Shown here one piece after another: positions 55,159-64,000 of a stretch of DNA of 64,000 nucleotides. Below the pieces are notes generated by a model. The model had not been told where the DNA came from. It worked only from the letters and a program-made list of their open reading frames with translations, and did no database searches. The translations under genes were made by a program, and so were the position numbers. This stretch comes from Lamellibrachia satsuma. Lineage: Eukaryota > Annelida > Polychaeta > Sabellida > Siboglinidae. The stretch is taken from positions 2,042,501 to 2,106,500 of the forward strand of contig BSQZ01000022.1 in the NCBI GenBank assembly GCA_033239005.1, read 5' to 3'. The first letter of the stretch is position 1. Each line of letters begins with the position of its first letter.

Positions 55159-55744
55159 CTGGGGCAAACACACTAACGGCATGAATGAATATTGTACGAA
55201 GGAGAACTACAGTTCAAGGCAGTACAAATGATGTCAGTGTTTAACAACCTCCTGCCATTCAGAAAACAGGGCCATAAAATCCCCCAACATTTTGGATCCC
55301 ACTATGAATTTGCCATCACCTCACTACCACATAAAAGTGACTTAAACATAATTATTTCAGGAAGTATATATCATTATAATAGGGGAAGTGCTAAATGCTA
55401 TTGCTGATGTTGGAACGGTCGATGTTGTGCAGGTTAAAATACTATAACTGTGGTCTCCTCTAGGTTAGCTAGTCAATAGGATCACAGCTGTAGAGGATGG
55501 TTTCTTAAGGACTATGAGGAACAACATCCCACCATTATCTGCACACATATAACAAGACTGGGTCACTGGTTTCCAAGTATATCCTGAAACCATACAGGGG
55601 TGTATGTTCTCAACTGGAGAGCACCAATATCTCCATGCCTTTTTTATTATAGGTGCAAATAATATACAATACATTTAATTGTTTCTCAATATCAAAAACA
55701 CTGAAACGCAATAAAAAAACATATCTATTTTTTGTGTAAATGTT

Positions 55745-55865
55745 TAAAAATACAACTGACAAATAATATATTATAAGGGCACAGATGAACAATTGTTGGA
55801 ATCTCGATAAGCCAATGGCTACCTTTTTTACTAGCTATCTGAGGTTTTTCCTATGGACTCAATCT
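55745..55865 (+). mobile_element. CR1/L2-like LINE tail, antisense to gene
   Basis: MFKNTTDK-like coding, AATCTCGATAAGCCAATGGC and TAGCTATCTGAGG: a diverged copy that separates the two halves of the LamG in cassette A. Confidence 0.6.
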
Positions 55866-55997
55866 TTTATGCACTGCCCCAATGCAAATGACTCACTTTA
55901 CTGGTATAATGAAGAGTCACGTGCCACTCATGAAAACATTTCTATCCCCAATTTCCACAAAAAAATTTCCTCTCCCTGGATTGTGTGAAAAGAGAAC

Positions 55998-56530
55998 AGC
56001 ACCAACCAGTGATATGCCGCCTTGCGTGCCTAGAAGCCTCTTTCCGACTTCCAGCTCCCCAGTCGAATTTGCGTTCACATACAGCTTTGCAACACCGTCC
56101 ACATAGTCATAGGTAACAGCAACTGCATTCCACATGTTCAGCTTCAGTACATCAACGGAGAGTGCATCAGGCGCAGCACGTTTGAGGTTTCGCTGCATGA
56201 CGACAAACACCAGCTTCGTTCCGATCTGCTTCAACTGCAATCCATTGCCACGTTTCCCGTAGCTGAGAATGCTTGATTCTCCCTTAGCTTCAGGGTAGAG
56301 TTGCAGCATGATTGTGATCGAGTATTTAGTGTCAAGGGCTTCATTGTCCGATGATATCACAGCAAGTGCGCCTGATGTTTGGTGCATGTTGAAGGAGGCG
56401 ACAGCGTAGGGCCAATCAGAGGGACCCGCATCATACTTGACTTTGGGATTCAGACTGAGGCTGTTGCCATAGATACTGAGGTCTTCAGTACTGCATTCGT
56501 CCAGCGGGAAGAGGCCGACACGTGTACTGT
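55998..56530 (-). CDS. VWDE-like giant gene, exon 9: LamG-like domain, main part (cassette A)
   Basis: It begins, after CTTCAG, with NSTRVGLFPLDEC, then a concanavalin/LamG-like fold: MLQLYPEAKGESSILSYG, MWNAVAVTYDYVDGVAKLYV and a GGISLVG strand. The 'W-x2-V-(A/G)-V-T-Y-(D/N)' strand and the 'A-K-L-Y-V-(N/D)' strand are hallmarks shared with exons 26, 43 and 58. Here alone the domain is split, with the last strand in exon 10. The donor is uncertain: GCT|GTTCTC at 55998 or CTG|GTTGGT at 56007; both keep phase 0 and both are weak donors. Confidence 0.78.
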
Positions 56531-57083
56531 CTGAAGGGAGAGTTACGAGTCAGAGATTAAACTATACTTCTGGCCCTCAATATAACTTGGTGCATAATTA
56601 CAAACAAGTAACAATTCCACTGTGATTTATCCCTGATCACATATACACAATTACCCAAAACAATTGCAGTTTTTAAAATTTTTCTTATAGTTATCTTGTT
56701 TTTTCCTATGAAATAGCTACCATTAAAATAAACAGTAGCTCACCCAGAGCTCTGTAAAGCAAGTTACCACACAATGGCTTGTCTACTACAGAACAGTACA
56801 TCCTTCTAATCACTTTTGCAATATGGTTAATCAAGTTCATAATCATTAAATGGGGTCTGCAGTTTCAATTGATTTATACCACCTGTCATTTAACATTTGT
56901 CACAAATCTATAATAATAATAATCTTATTTATACAATAGAGAGAACATTGGGAGTGTGTCATCTGAATAAGTAATTACTTGTCTAGCTAGTGACTCAATA
57001 TGTACATATTTGCAGTTGCTGAATGTTAGCATTTTCCAACAACAAATACATAGTAGAACTCCAGATTTATAATCAGGGCTTAC
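56531..57083. other. Intron 8/9, no recognised content
   Basis: AT-rich, nothing recognised. Confidence 0.55.
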
Positions 57084-57198
57084 TGCCAGTAAATTCCCAT
57101 TCAGTGCGTGATTTGGAAGGTAGACAAGCGAAAAGCTGTCCATCGGGGTTCACATCATTGGCTGCATAGCACAGTCCACCAATAGTGCATGAATCCAT
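57084..57198 (-). CDS. VWDE-like giant gene, exon 8: 'C-I-G-G-L-C-Y ... CLP ... W' segment
   Basis: 115 bp, phase 0 to phase 1. It encodes DSCTIGGLCYAANDVNPDG followed by CLPSK and EWEFTG. The C-x2-(G/D)-x-C-Y ... C-(L/I/K)-P ... W pattern is typical of VWDE-like proteins. All four copies (exons 8, 25, 42 and 57) are exactly 115 bp, which confirms both splice sites. It always precedes a LamG exon. Confidence 0.87.
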
Positions 57199-57569
57199 CT
57201 GTAAACAAGCACGTACAAACAATTAATGGATTCATTTTGTTGAAACAATACAAAGAATTACTAGATTCACAAATTTAAATAGTTTCACTAACACATTTTA
57301 CACATGAAAACTAACCCACTGTGAACATGGTTTTGTGTAACTAATCACATTCACTGATAACAACAACTCTACAACAACATTTAAATGTTACATTTGAATT
57401 ATGGCTATGACACACATAGTTTAAGATACCACAGAATTCCACAGCAAAGAACCAATATACAGGATGTATGTAACTGAGAACTTTATTCATTCATATATTT
57501 TCAGGATCTTGCAAAACATTAGTACCACTTTCAATAATTAATATCTTACAATGGATGTTTATATACATA

Positions 57570-57720
57570 AACATACTCACACACACACACACTCTCATAC
57601 ACACAAACACACACACACACGCGTGCATTCTCATGCCCTCTTGCGTTCTCATGCACACTCGCACATTCTCTCACGCATGCATGCACACACACACACGCAC
57701 ACACACTATATTATCCACAT
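57570..57720. repeat. CA-rich microsatellite
   Basis: ACACACAC, CTCATACACACAAAC and GCATGCATGCACACAC runs, in the intron between exons 7 and 8. Confidence 0.85.
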
Positions 57721-57818
57721 TTTCGCAGTCAGACTGTGCAAGTTGATGTGCATCCAAGACTGTTTCATGGTAGCAGATCCAATATATTACACATTTTTAT
57801 TCAAGAAATGTCACCTAC

Positions 57819-58046
57819 CTTTTTGACACAAGTTCCAGCCTTGAGGTCACATGACAAGCAGTCAGGGTTGAAGACGAGGAACTGTTGCATCACGGTTGCA
57901 TTGTAGTGGATGCCATCATTACTGACTGTTGCATGGAAACCCATGCTTGTGCCTACAGAAACATTGCAGTGGACTTCGGTGACACTGACGAAGGTGGCTT
58001 CGACTTTTTTCACATCACCAACATTTGTTATGCCAGTCGAGTTGAT
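57819..58046 (-). CDS. VWDE-like giant gene, exon 7: beta-rich domain ending in a CxxC knot
   Basis: This 228-bp exon (76 codons, phase 0) follows a TTTGTAG acceptor. It ends FNPDCLSCDLKAGTCVKK, a C-x2-C-x6-C cluster that recurs as FDLGCYNCD (exon 24), FDDTCLTCS (exon 41) and YDPVCVACN (exon 56). The body has HCNVS and VSNDGIHYNAT, matching the KCKLP/RCRLP/QCELP and 'V-S-N-(D/N)-G' strands of the others. In cassettes A-C it continues the IPT-like unit begun in the previous exon, and the CxxC cluster closes it. Confidence 0.85.
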
Positions 58047-58094
58047 CTACAAAAGACAAAAAAAGCATGTGCAATATGCTATGTGACTGTCCAC

Positions 58095-58425
58095 TGGGGA
58101 TGTTTTGGAATGTCAGAGCTTTACATTTCACCCCAGACAGAACATACATATTCAATCTAAGACTTTTATGGAAAGCATTCAGCCAAGCTGCAATGGGACA
58201 CTGCAATACCCAGATGGTGCCACTCAACAATCCAGTCCCCTTGTGACGTAGGCCCTACGATAGTCCCACAATTGTTTTGCTTTGTGCATCACAATCATGT
58301 AGCTAAAATGTGAAGACACATTCTTATATAGCGCGGTATCCCGTCCTTGGGACTGTTCAAAGCACTTTACACTTCACCCACTGGAAGACCTATTCATTTC
58401 AATGCCACCTTGACTTAAGCCAGGG
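58095..58425 (+). mobile_element. Two SINE-like relics
   Basis: 58312-58425 carries TTCTTATATAGCGCGGTATC, CCGTCCTTGGGACTGTTCAA and AGCACTTTACACTTCACCC; 58095-58215 carries the other end (GGAAAGCATTCAGCCAAGCT). Same family as 7737-7900. Confidence 0.55.
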
Positions 58426-58429
58426 TGTC

Positions 58430-59076
58430 TTTTGCCTCTGGAAATATTCTAACATCTCCCTGTTTGCCTGATACACGAACATCTCTCCAACAATGTTTTA
58501 GTTGCTGAAGAATCCAACATCCATATTTTGACAAATAGTAAAGTGCTCATGAGTATTTCGACCGGATTGTCGTGTGCTTCAACCATGCGGTTTAGTTTGC
58601 AATGTCCCTTATTACTGCTCAAAGGCTATTCATGCATATAACTGTTACCAGGTACTCATTTATAACTACATTTGTGATAAATTAGATAATATGGAGTTAA
58701 AAACATTGCTAGTTGAAAATTCACACAGACACAGCCAAGTACAACATGCTCTATCATTAATTTATTTAGGTTAAGATAAAACATTTAAAATGATGGTTGT
58801 TCTCGAGTTTGTTATGACATGCTACAGTTACTCTGATACAAACTAGTACTGTTGTTTCCTTTTTGAGGACCAAAAACTCACACGTCATTGATTAATTTAA
58901 GGCAGTCATCAACAACCACACAACCCACATAACATTTGGATGTACCCCCTAATACAGTTACAAATTAAAAATAAAATACAATAAAATGTATTTTAGATTG
59001 AACATCAATATTATATCATACAATATAACTAACTAAGCACTGACCAAAGTGTCGTGTGAATGAGAGTTTTACTGAC
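58430..59076. other. Intron 6/7 remainder, no recognised content
   Basis: Nothing recognised. Confidence 0.5.
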
Positions 59077-59267
59077 CTGAATCTCCTGGACGTGACAACT
59101 CAGTTTTTTTGACCACACAAATCGTTCACCAAATATGGTGACAATGTTACAGGGTGATTCACTTGGGTTACAGGTGGCAGCACCCACGGAGGGTAGAATA
59201 CGTGGGGGGATGGAGCCATCGATGGCACAGTCCACCCCCAGCCACACCCCTTTACATTCACATATAC
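59077..59267 (-). CDS. VWDE-like giant gene, exon 6: second half of EGF and IPT/TIG-like segment
   Basis: A 191-bp exon entered in phase 1. It starts GICECKGVWLGVDC, the last three cysteines of the EGF begun in exon 5, then continues PPRILPSVG...IVTIFGERF...CHVQEIQ. The P-x-I ... I-x-G-x-F pattern after the EGF resembles an IPT/TIG beta-sandwich, and it carries extra cysteines. Copies are exons 23, 40 and 55. Ends at GTCAG in phase 0. Confidence 0.85.
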
Positions 59268-59587
59268 CTGCAGACAAAAGGAATGGTAATATATATATGG
59301 GATAGGAGGGCGAGGTTTGCTGGGAACCAATACAGATGCAATGTTGAAATGGTAGTGAACACAAGGAAGAATATGCCAAGGCAGACCAGCCTTTACATGA
59401 CATCTGAAGGATTTCAGGGAAAAGCGTGATAAATCCGTTTTTGTTTTTGAGAAAAACTCACTTCTGTGTTTCATCCTCAGGGTATAAATACAAACTTGTT
59501 ATTGTACTTGATATTGGAATATCTTAAGAATCCAACATCAATGCAAATGGTAGCTGAAATCTTACAATTTATTGCAGATGTTAAATA

Positions 59588-59950
59588 TGCAATTTTGCCC
59601 ATTCAGTTGTTGCACATATAGGTTAGCGAAATGGCCCCACCTGTTTGTAATTAAATTTGTGTATTGGTGGTGGAATGTCTGTATTCTTTGCATTATATGT
59701 TTATGACGACTTCTTGATGTATATATGTTATCGTCATGCTTGTAGGAATGTGGACCCTGAGAAACTTGCCGGACGGGGCTGTACATGTGTTCAGTTCCTG
59801 TCGGGTTTGCTTAGAGGAGCTCACATTCCTGTTAATGTTCTTCCCAAAGTGGCTGTGTGATAAGCAGTCCACTTTGCAATAAAAAACTTCATTTATTTGG
59901 CCTGTTTCAATTCTCTCCTACATCGGACTTGTGTTGGTTATTGCATAAAT
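59588..59950 (+). mobile_element. Repeat family X, plus-oriented copy
   Basis: GCGAAATGGCCCCACCTGTT, GACGACTTCTTGATGTATAT, GCAATAAAAAACTTCATTTA and CGGACTTGTGTTGGTTATTG match the reverse complement of 40383-40710 closely. Confidence 0.78.
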
Positions 59951-60440
59951 TGGTATTTATCGATTCAGAGACCAATAGTTGGAGGCAGCAGAGCTTGACA
60001 GGAGTGGCCGACATGAGGATGACGATGAGGATATAAAAAAGGATACGGCAAATGTCACTAATGCAAAATTATAACTGATTTACAGTGTAGATTATAAATG
60101 TTTGAATTATAGTACTGATTAAGCTAAACCAGGATTGACAATATTATGTGCTGGGAAAACATATATTCTTGAGAACTGTAAAGCTGCCTGATATATGTAT
60201 CAAACATTATTTTCATACACAAATGATAAATTGAAGCTTTTCTGGGATTTACCAAAAACAGACTTCATATAATGAGTGCGCTGAACATTTTAGCAGTAAA
60301 AGTAATATACAAATTCTACTTTTTAATGTAACCAAGCAGTGGTGCTGCTGATAAAGTATGGAGTGACACAGCCCTATGACTGACATGCTCTACTTGGATG
60401 TTTGGGTTTGTTAGCATGGAGAGATGGTCACATAACTCAC

Positions 60441-60633
60441 CATTGATACAAGTTCCGTGGATGAGTCCAGAGCAGTCATTCAGGCACATCTTACTGATGA
60501 TTTGAGGGTCAGGGATTAAATGTCCGGACATGGAATCATTTGCCCACAACGTCACATCCAAGTTTACATGGATGAGGCACTGTTCCGCCAGCCCGTTGAT
60601 CCCTGCCATCACCCAAGTCGCATCTCCCGTCAC
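60441..60633 (-). CDS. VWDE-like giant gene, exon 5: W-rich segment and first half of an EGF domain
   Basis: The 193-bp exon begins VTGDATWVMAG and ends CLNDCSGLIHGTCIN plus one base, before GTGAG. The last 15 residues carry the first three cysteines of an EGF-like fold, completed by exon 6. Exon 54 in cassette C is exactly the same length; exons 22 (187) and 39 (184) differ by 6-9 bp. Tryptophan near the start and one cysteine in LAEQCL recur in all copies (QEQCL, QEKC, LQQCL). Confidence 0.85.
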
Positions 60634-60784
60634 CTGGGATGACAGAAATGAGCAGTGTTAGACGCAGTCTTGTATATATGCAGTGTATAAGATAAGGTGA
60701 AGAAAACTGATAAGACACAAGGTGTAAAACCAAGACCTGCAGCCTGAGAAGGCAAACTCATAAAATGCTGAATTATCTATCTGT

Positions 60785-61440
60785 TGAAATGGCGAAGAAA
60801 ATCTAGTCTGGAGAGGGCGGTCCGGAGTGGGCAGGCTGGAGTGGGCAGGCTTGAGTGGACGGTCTGGAGTGGGTGGTGTGGGGTAGGCAGGCTGGAGTGG
60901 GCACTCTGGAGTGGGCGGTCTGGAGTGGGCGGTCTGGAGTGGGTGGTGTGGAGTGGGCAGGCTGGAGTGGGCACTCTGGAGTGGGCGGTCTGGAGTGGGC
61001 GGTCTGGAGTGGGCAGGCTGGAGTGGGTGGTCTGGAGTGGGCGGTCTGGGGTAGGCAGTCTGGAGTGGACGGTCTGGAGTGGGCAGGCTGGAGTGGGCGG
61101 TCTGGAGTGGGCAGGCTGGAGTGAGTGCTCTGGAGTGGGCAGTCTGGAGTGGACGGTCTGGAGTGGATGGTCTGGAGTGGACGGTCTGGAATGGACGGTC
61201 TGGAGTGGGTGGCCTGGAGTGGACGGTCTGGAGTGGGCGGTCTGGAGTAGGCGGTCTGGAGTGGACGGTCTGGAGTGGACGGTCTGGAGTGGGCGGTCTG
61301 GAGTAGGCGGTCTGGAGTGGACGGTCTGGAGTGGGCAGGCTGGAGTGGGTGCTCTGGAGTGGGCAGTCAGGAGAGGACGGTCTGGAGTTGAGTCTGGTGT
61401 GGACAGGCTGTAGTGGGCAGTCTGGATAGCGGGCAGTATG
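60785..61440. repeat. 14-bp GC-rich minisatellite, about 46 units
   Basis: The unit GGTCTGGAGTGGGC, with variants (AGGCTGGAGTGGGT), is locally GC-rich in an AT-rich region. Long frames on both strands (about 200-295 codons) arise because the 14-nt unit lacks stops in the frames concerned; each reads as a 14-residue repeat. It lies in the intron between exons 4 and 5. Confidence 0.93.
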
Positions 61441-61621
61441 GAAGTCTGGATTGGACATAGGGAGCGAAGAAGACCAAATGTAAACCTTAAAAATCATGAA
61501 CTTTACATAAATATAGCAGATTTCGAAAACAACGTAAACACACAACCTAATAAGGTTATTTTACACTTTCTCCCGCCCATCTTCCAATAAACCCTCAGAT
61601 CCTACACGGCCCTCCACATAC

Positions 61622-61771
61622 CTTGATATCAGCCATGCAGTCCTTCACTGCCGCATCACGCTCAATAGAGACTTTCTCGCAGGCCTTTGAGATGCCCGAA
61701 TGGCGCACTCCATCTCCACATTTGGTCTCTGCATCAATCTCCACCCAGTTTCCTGGCCATGTCGTCACCAC
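61622..61771 (-). CDS. VWDE-like giant gene, exon 4: Cys/helical segment
   Basis: The 150-bp exon (50 codons, phase 0 to 0) starts VVTTWPGNW after CAG and ends CMADIK before GTATG. It contains three cysteines, in ETKCGDG, KACEKV and KDCMADIK. Homologues are exon 21 (CMLDLR end), exon 38 (CMEDVK end) and exon 53 (CIEDIK end). The conserved C-(M/I)-x-D-(I/V/L)-(K/R) end and the aromatic start (W) define the module. It is probably a small disulphide-bonded helical unit of the ectodomain. Confidence 0.82.
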
Positions 61772-62432
61772 CTGACAAAACACAATGTCATGACATGTCA
61801 GTGTCATCTCCAGGGACAGTATGTAAATGTAATTTTAAATTCAAAACAATCTTTCATACATTGCAGAGTTTAATTACACAAAGTCAATTATGATTAAGTT
61901 AACTTTTCTAGCTGGTAAAACTGCCAGTAAAACAACAAGGCTCAGTCTTAATTGAATATTAATGAGTTTTCAGTGCATTGATTAGAATCACAGGTAGAGC
62001 CGATATCTAGCGACTAGTGGTAGCATGTCACATGACATCACATGATAGTCACTTGAGGGATATTATAACATTTTCCAATTCACAAAATTAATTCTGATTT
62101 TGATCATTATTAAACCCAATTTTGCATGCCAGTGTCACATCCAGACAGAAGTATATCATTTGTTTTATATATCCATTGCTGAGTGAACAACTATGCACAT
62201 TTTCAATGAGTTAAACTGTGAAGACAACAGAAGTTATCACATTGAATACATTAACACAAGTAATTTAACAATAATTTAACAAAATTGCAAATCTGGATGT
62301 AACAATATATGTTGTCTGTATAAGCTGAATGTCAAGCTCCATGAAAATAATTCATTCATTCATCATGGCGTCTTCAGACAATTGTGAAAATAAAACTATC
62401 ATGCTACTCTACATTTAAAAGACCTAACTTAC
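61772..62432. other. Intron 3/4, no recognised content
   Basis: Nothing recognised. Confidence 0.55.
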
Positions 62433-62527
62433 CTTCGCTTCAAAGCCAGCATCGTATTCAAACTGGTGGAGAATTGCACCAATAGGATCGACTGATTTCT
62501 GCACCAGATCATCACTGATATCTTCCC
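62433..62527 (-). CDS. VWDE-like giant gene, exon 3: 'DIS...FEYD' segment
   Basis: This 95-bp exon follows a TTCTAG acceptor and ends at GTAAG. It reads EDISDDLVQKS...FEYDAGFEAK and is the counterpart of exon 20 (DITAAVLKES...FEFD), exon 37 (DITALLVTQG...FSFDPDF) and exon 52 (DITLLLDAQE...FEFDPDF). The pattern D-I-(T/S)-x3-L ... F-x-(F/Y)-D is shared by all four copies. It starts after one base of a split glycine codon and ends in phase 0. Confidence 0.8.
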
Positions 62528-63064
62528 CTAGAAGAGCAAAAAAGCCAATTATAAGCATTGGGAAGTAAATTAAAACTATGTTCAGTGTGGTGTTTAAAAA
62601 ACAACTATAAAACAGACACTAGGCCAAAGCAAAAGGATGGCAAAGCCATGATAAAATCTTGATACTTCAACACACGGGAGTATAATTCTCTAGGGTAACA
62701 GAGGAACAATTATGCACATTTATGATCGAAGATATATTCAAGCCCAATGAAGACGTTTTCATTATTATCAATTCATTTTGTAACGTGTGTAACAACTACT
62801 ATGACCTTTCTTATTGGTTACTAAAAACAAAGTTAAACTAACTGAACCATGACCGTGGTGTATTTGGGAGTCATTGCGCCATGGCCCTCCATTGGCTTAA
62901 AATTTTAATTTTTTTATGAACCCTGTCACACACTACATGGTAGCATGGTAAACTAAACCTTGACCCCCCTTTTGGCCTCCCTTTGCAAGATCTTAAACAC
63001 AGTAATGAATCATGATAGTTGTCAATCTGATTACAAATGATGTTTCCTTTGTAGTTTAACTTAC
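62528..63064. other. Intron 2/3, no recognised content
   Basis: Nothing recognised. Confidence 0.55.
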
Positions 63065-63097
63065 CATTCTCAAGTTTGGTTTTGATCGCTTCAGCAG
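63065..63097 (-). CDS. VWDE-like giant gene, exon 2 (33-nt microexon)
   Basis: A TTTTCAG acceptor and a GTAAG donor bracket 33 nt encoding AAEAIKTKLENG, counting the split codons at both ends. It is phase 1 to phase 1, so skipping it would keep the frame. The lysine- and glutamate-rich sequence looks helical and linker-like. Support comes from exact phase agreement with exons 1 and 3. Without transcripts a 33-nt exon is less certain than the larger ones. Confidence 0.6.
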
Positions 63098-63374
63098 CTG
63101 AAAATACATTATAACAAATGCTAACAGGTCAAGTTGAAATATTTACCGACATTAAGAAAGGTGAGGCTAGACATTTTTTAGTGATAAATCTTGAAAAATG
63201 TATGCATTCACCCGTTTAATTCAGAAAAGTTTATTTTATAATATTAACCCCTTGTCATCTGGTACAAGGCAGAGGTTAATAGTGTTTTCATACAGCAAGG
63301 TATCTGGAACTTAAAACAGCTAAACACATATCACAGTTTACTCTATCAAACCAGTTAATTCAACAAAACAAAGT

Positions 63375-63425
63375 TCTTCCCTGGGAAGCCTTCAGCCATG
63401 CTGCAATTACAGCACAACATTTGTT
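63375..63425 (+). mobile_element. SINE-like relic fragment
   Basis: CTGGGAAGCCTTCAGCCATG and CTGCAATTACAG match the 3' portion of 7737-7900. Confidence 0.45.
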
Positions 63426-63547
63426 CTTTGATATGCAGGTGTTTCCATGTGAAAATCAACCAATCGTCGAAAAGTCAATGTCTCAGAATTTGCAAAAATT
63501 TTAACCAATGATAATAATAATGGGTGCGTTTTGGGCGCTTACCCGCT

Positions 63548-63598
63548 GTAGGGCATTACAGGGCATTACAGGGCATTACAGGGCATAGGGCATTACAG
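63548..63598. repeat. AGGGCATTAC tandem repeat
   Basis: Four to five copies of a 10-11 bp unit. Confidence 0.85.
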
Positions 63599-63840
63599 AC
63601 ACACTTTGAAGAAGTGCTCAGGTATAGCTACTTATTCATTCGTTAAAATTTAAGCAAATTCTGAAACATCAACTTTTGAAATTTACTGAAAATTGGTTGA
63701 TTTGACACAGAATGATCCATACTGTATATTGTTAGGGTTTCATTAACACAGTTGATTAAACATTGCAAGAAGATTTGAACTTCAGTCCTCTTAATCAAGA
63801 GTTTGACATTCTAGCAACAAGAAGCATCTGAACAACTCAC

Positions 63841-64000
63841 CATTAACCAAATGAAACTCATAATAGTCAAAACCGTCAGCAGCAGTGCTCTCTTTCCACT
63901 TATCTGTAACGTCAGCCTTCCTCAAAGACATCAATTCGCACACTTTTGAAGCAGCGCGACTCTGATAGTTCACAGATACACATGCAAAATCTGTTTGCTC
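63841..64000 (-). CDS. VWDE-like giant gene, exon 1 (partial, open at window edge)
   Basis: The minus-strand frame is open from the window edge to a GTGAG donor at 63840-63836. It encodes about 53 residues that include CVSVNYQ, KVCEL and a C-terminal FDYYEFHLVNG. It ends in phase 1, which fits exon 2. By position, between a VWD domain and the 'DIS/DIT' exon, it should match exons 19, 36 and 51, but I see little sequence likeness, so it is either a diverged linker or a segment particular to the upstream cassette. Its true 5' boundary lies outside the window. Confidence 0.65.

Noticed and set aside
60658..61545. 295-codon minus-strand proline/histidine-rich repeat frame, and plus frames rich in W and G
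   Set aside because: Both derive from the 14-bp minisatellite. There is no conserved splice site, domain or flanking coding sequence.

Overview
The window is metazoan nuclear DNA, most likely from a marine invertebrate; the phylum cannot be fixed from the sequence. It is AT-rich and gene-sparse. Coding sequence occurs as short GT-AG exons separated by introns of roughly 0.2-2.4 kb, and the introns hold non-LTR retrotransposon remnants, MITE-like inverted-repeat elements, microsatellites and an unusually large number of minisatellites. No prokaryotic gene organisation, CRISPR array, rRNA or tRNA was seen.

I can support one gene, on the minus strand, open at both ends of the window. I read 58 consecutive exons (numbered here in transcription order, from 64000 down to 593). 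Their splice phases agree at every junction except the exon 9 donor, which is ambiguous. Together they give about 11.2 kb of coding sequence, about 3,740 residues, with no start codon, stop codon or signal peptide inside the window. The product is a giant extracellular mosaic protein related to the von Willebrand factor D and EGF domain (VWDE-like) family, with LamG-like domains added.

The protein is a serial repeat of one multi-exon cassette. In order a cassette reads: LamG-like domain; Ig-like beta-sandwich (Cys...Trp); short Cys-rich linker (CRVYxC); about 139-residue 'LTKG...PPRF.C' domain; VWD domain (GDPHxxTFD ... GDDVIVID ... GLCGTxDG); Cys linker; 'DIT..FEFD' exon; two Cys-containing segments with W-rich starts; a six-Cys EGF split by an intron; IPT/TIG-like segment; Cys domain ending FNPDCLSCD; and an 'IDGxCY...CLP...W' segment. 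Layout: tail of one cassette at 64000-57084 (exons 1-8); cassette A at 56530-37695 (exons 9-25); cassette B at 36723-18089 (exons 26-42); cassette C at 17718-2201 (exons 43-57); and the LamG of a fourth cassette, D, at 1240-593 (exon 58). Equivalent exons often have identical lengths (115, 77, 64, 103, 417, 90, 110, 193, 228 and 222 bp), so whole genomic segments of about 16-19 kb were duplicated in tandem.

The most striking observation is that four intronic minisatellites are built from the gene's own splice junctions. A 51-bp repeat (20 units) duplicates the 3' splice site and first coding bases of exon 25, in frame and without stops. A repeat of about 38 bp and about 1.75 kb duplicates the acceptor of exon 23. 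A 59-bp repeat (8 units) duplicates the donor of exon 30. A 30-bp repeat duplicates the GTAAGTGAC donor of exon 17. Other points of interest are frame-neutral microexons (21, 33 and 48 nt), cassette-specific intron fusions, a degenerate VWD in cassette B, retrotransposon tails all antisense to the gene, and a tail-to-tail inverted pair of elements around a pure TA tract.
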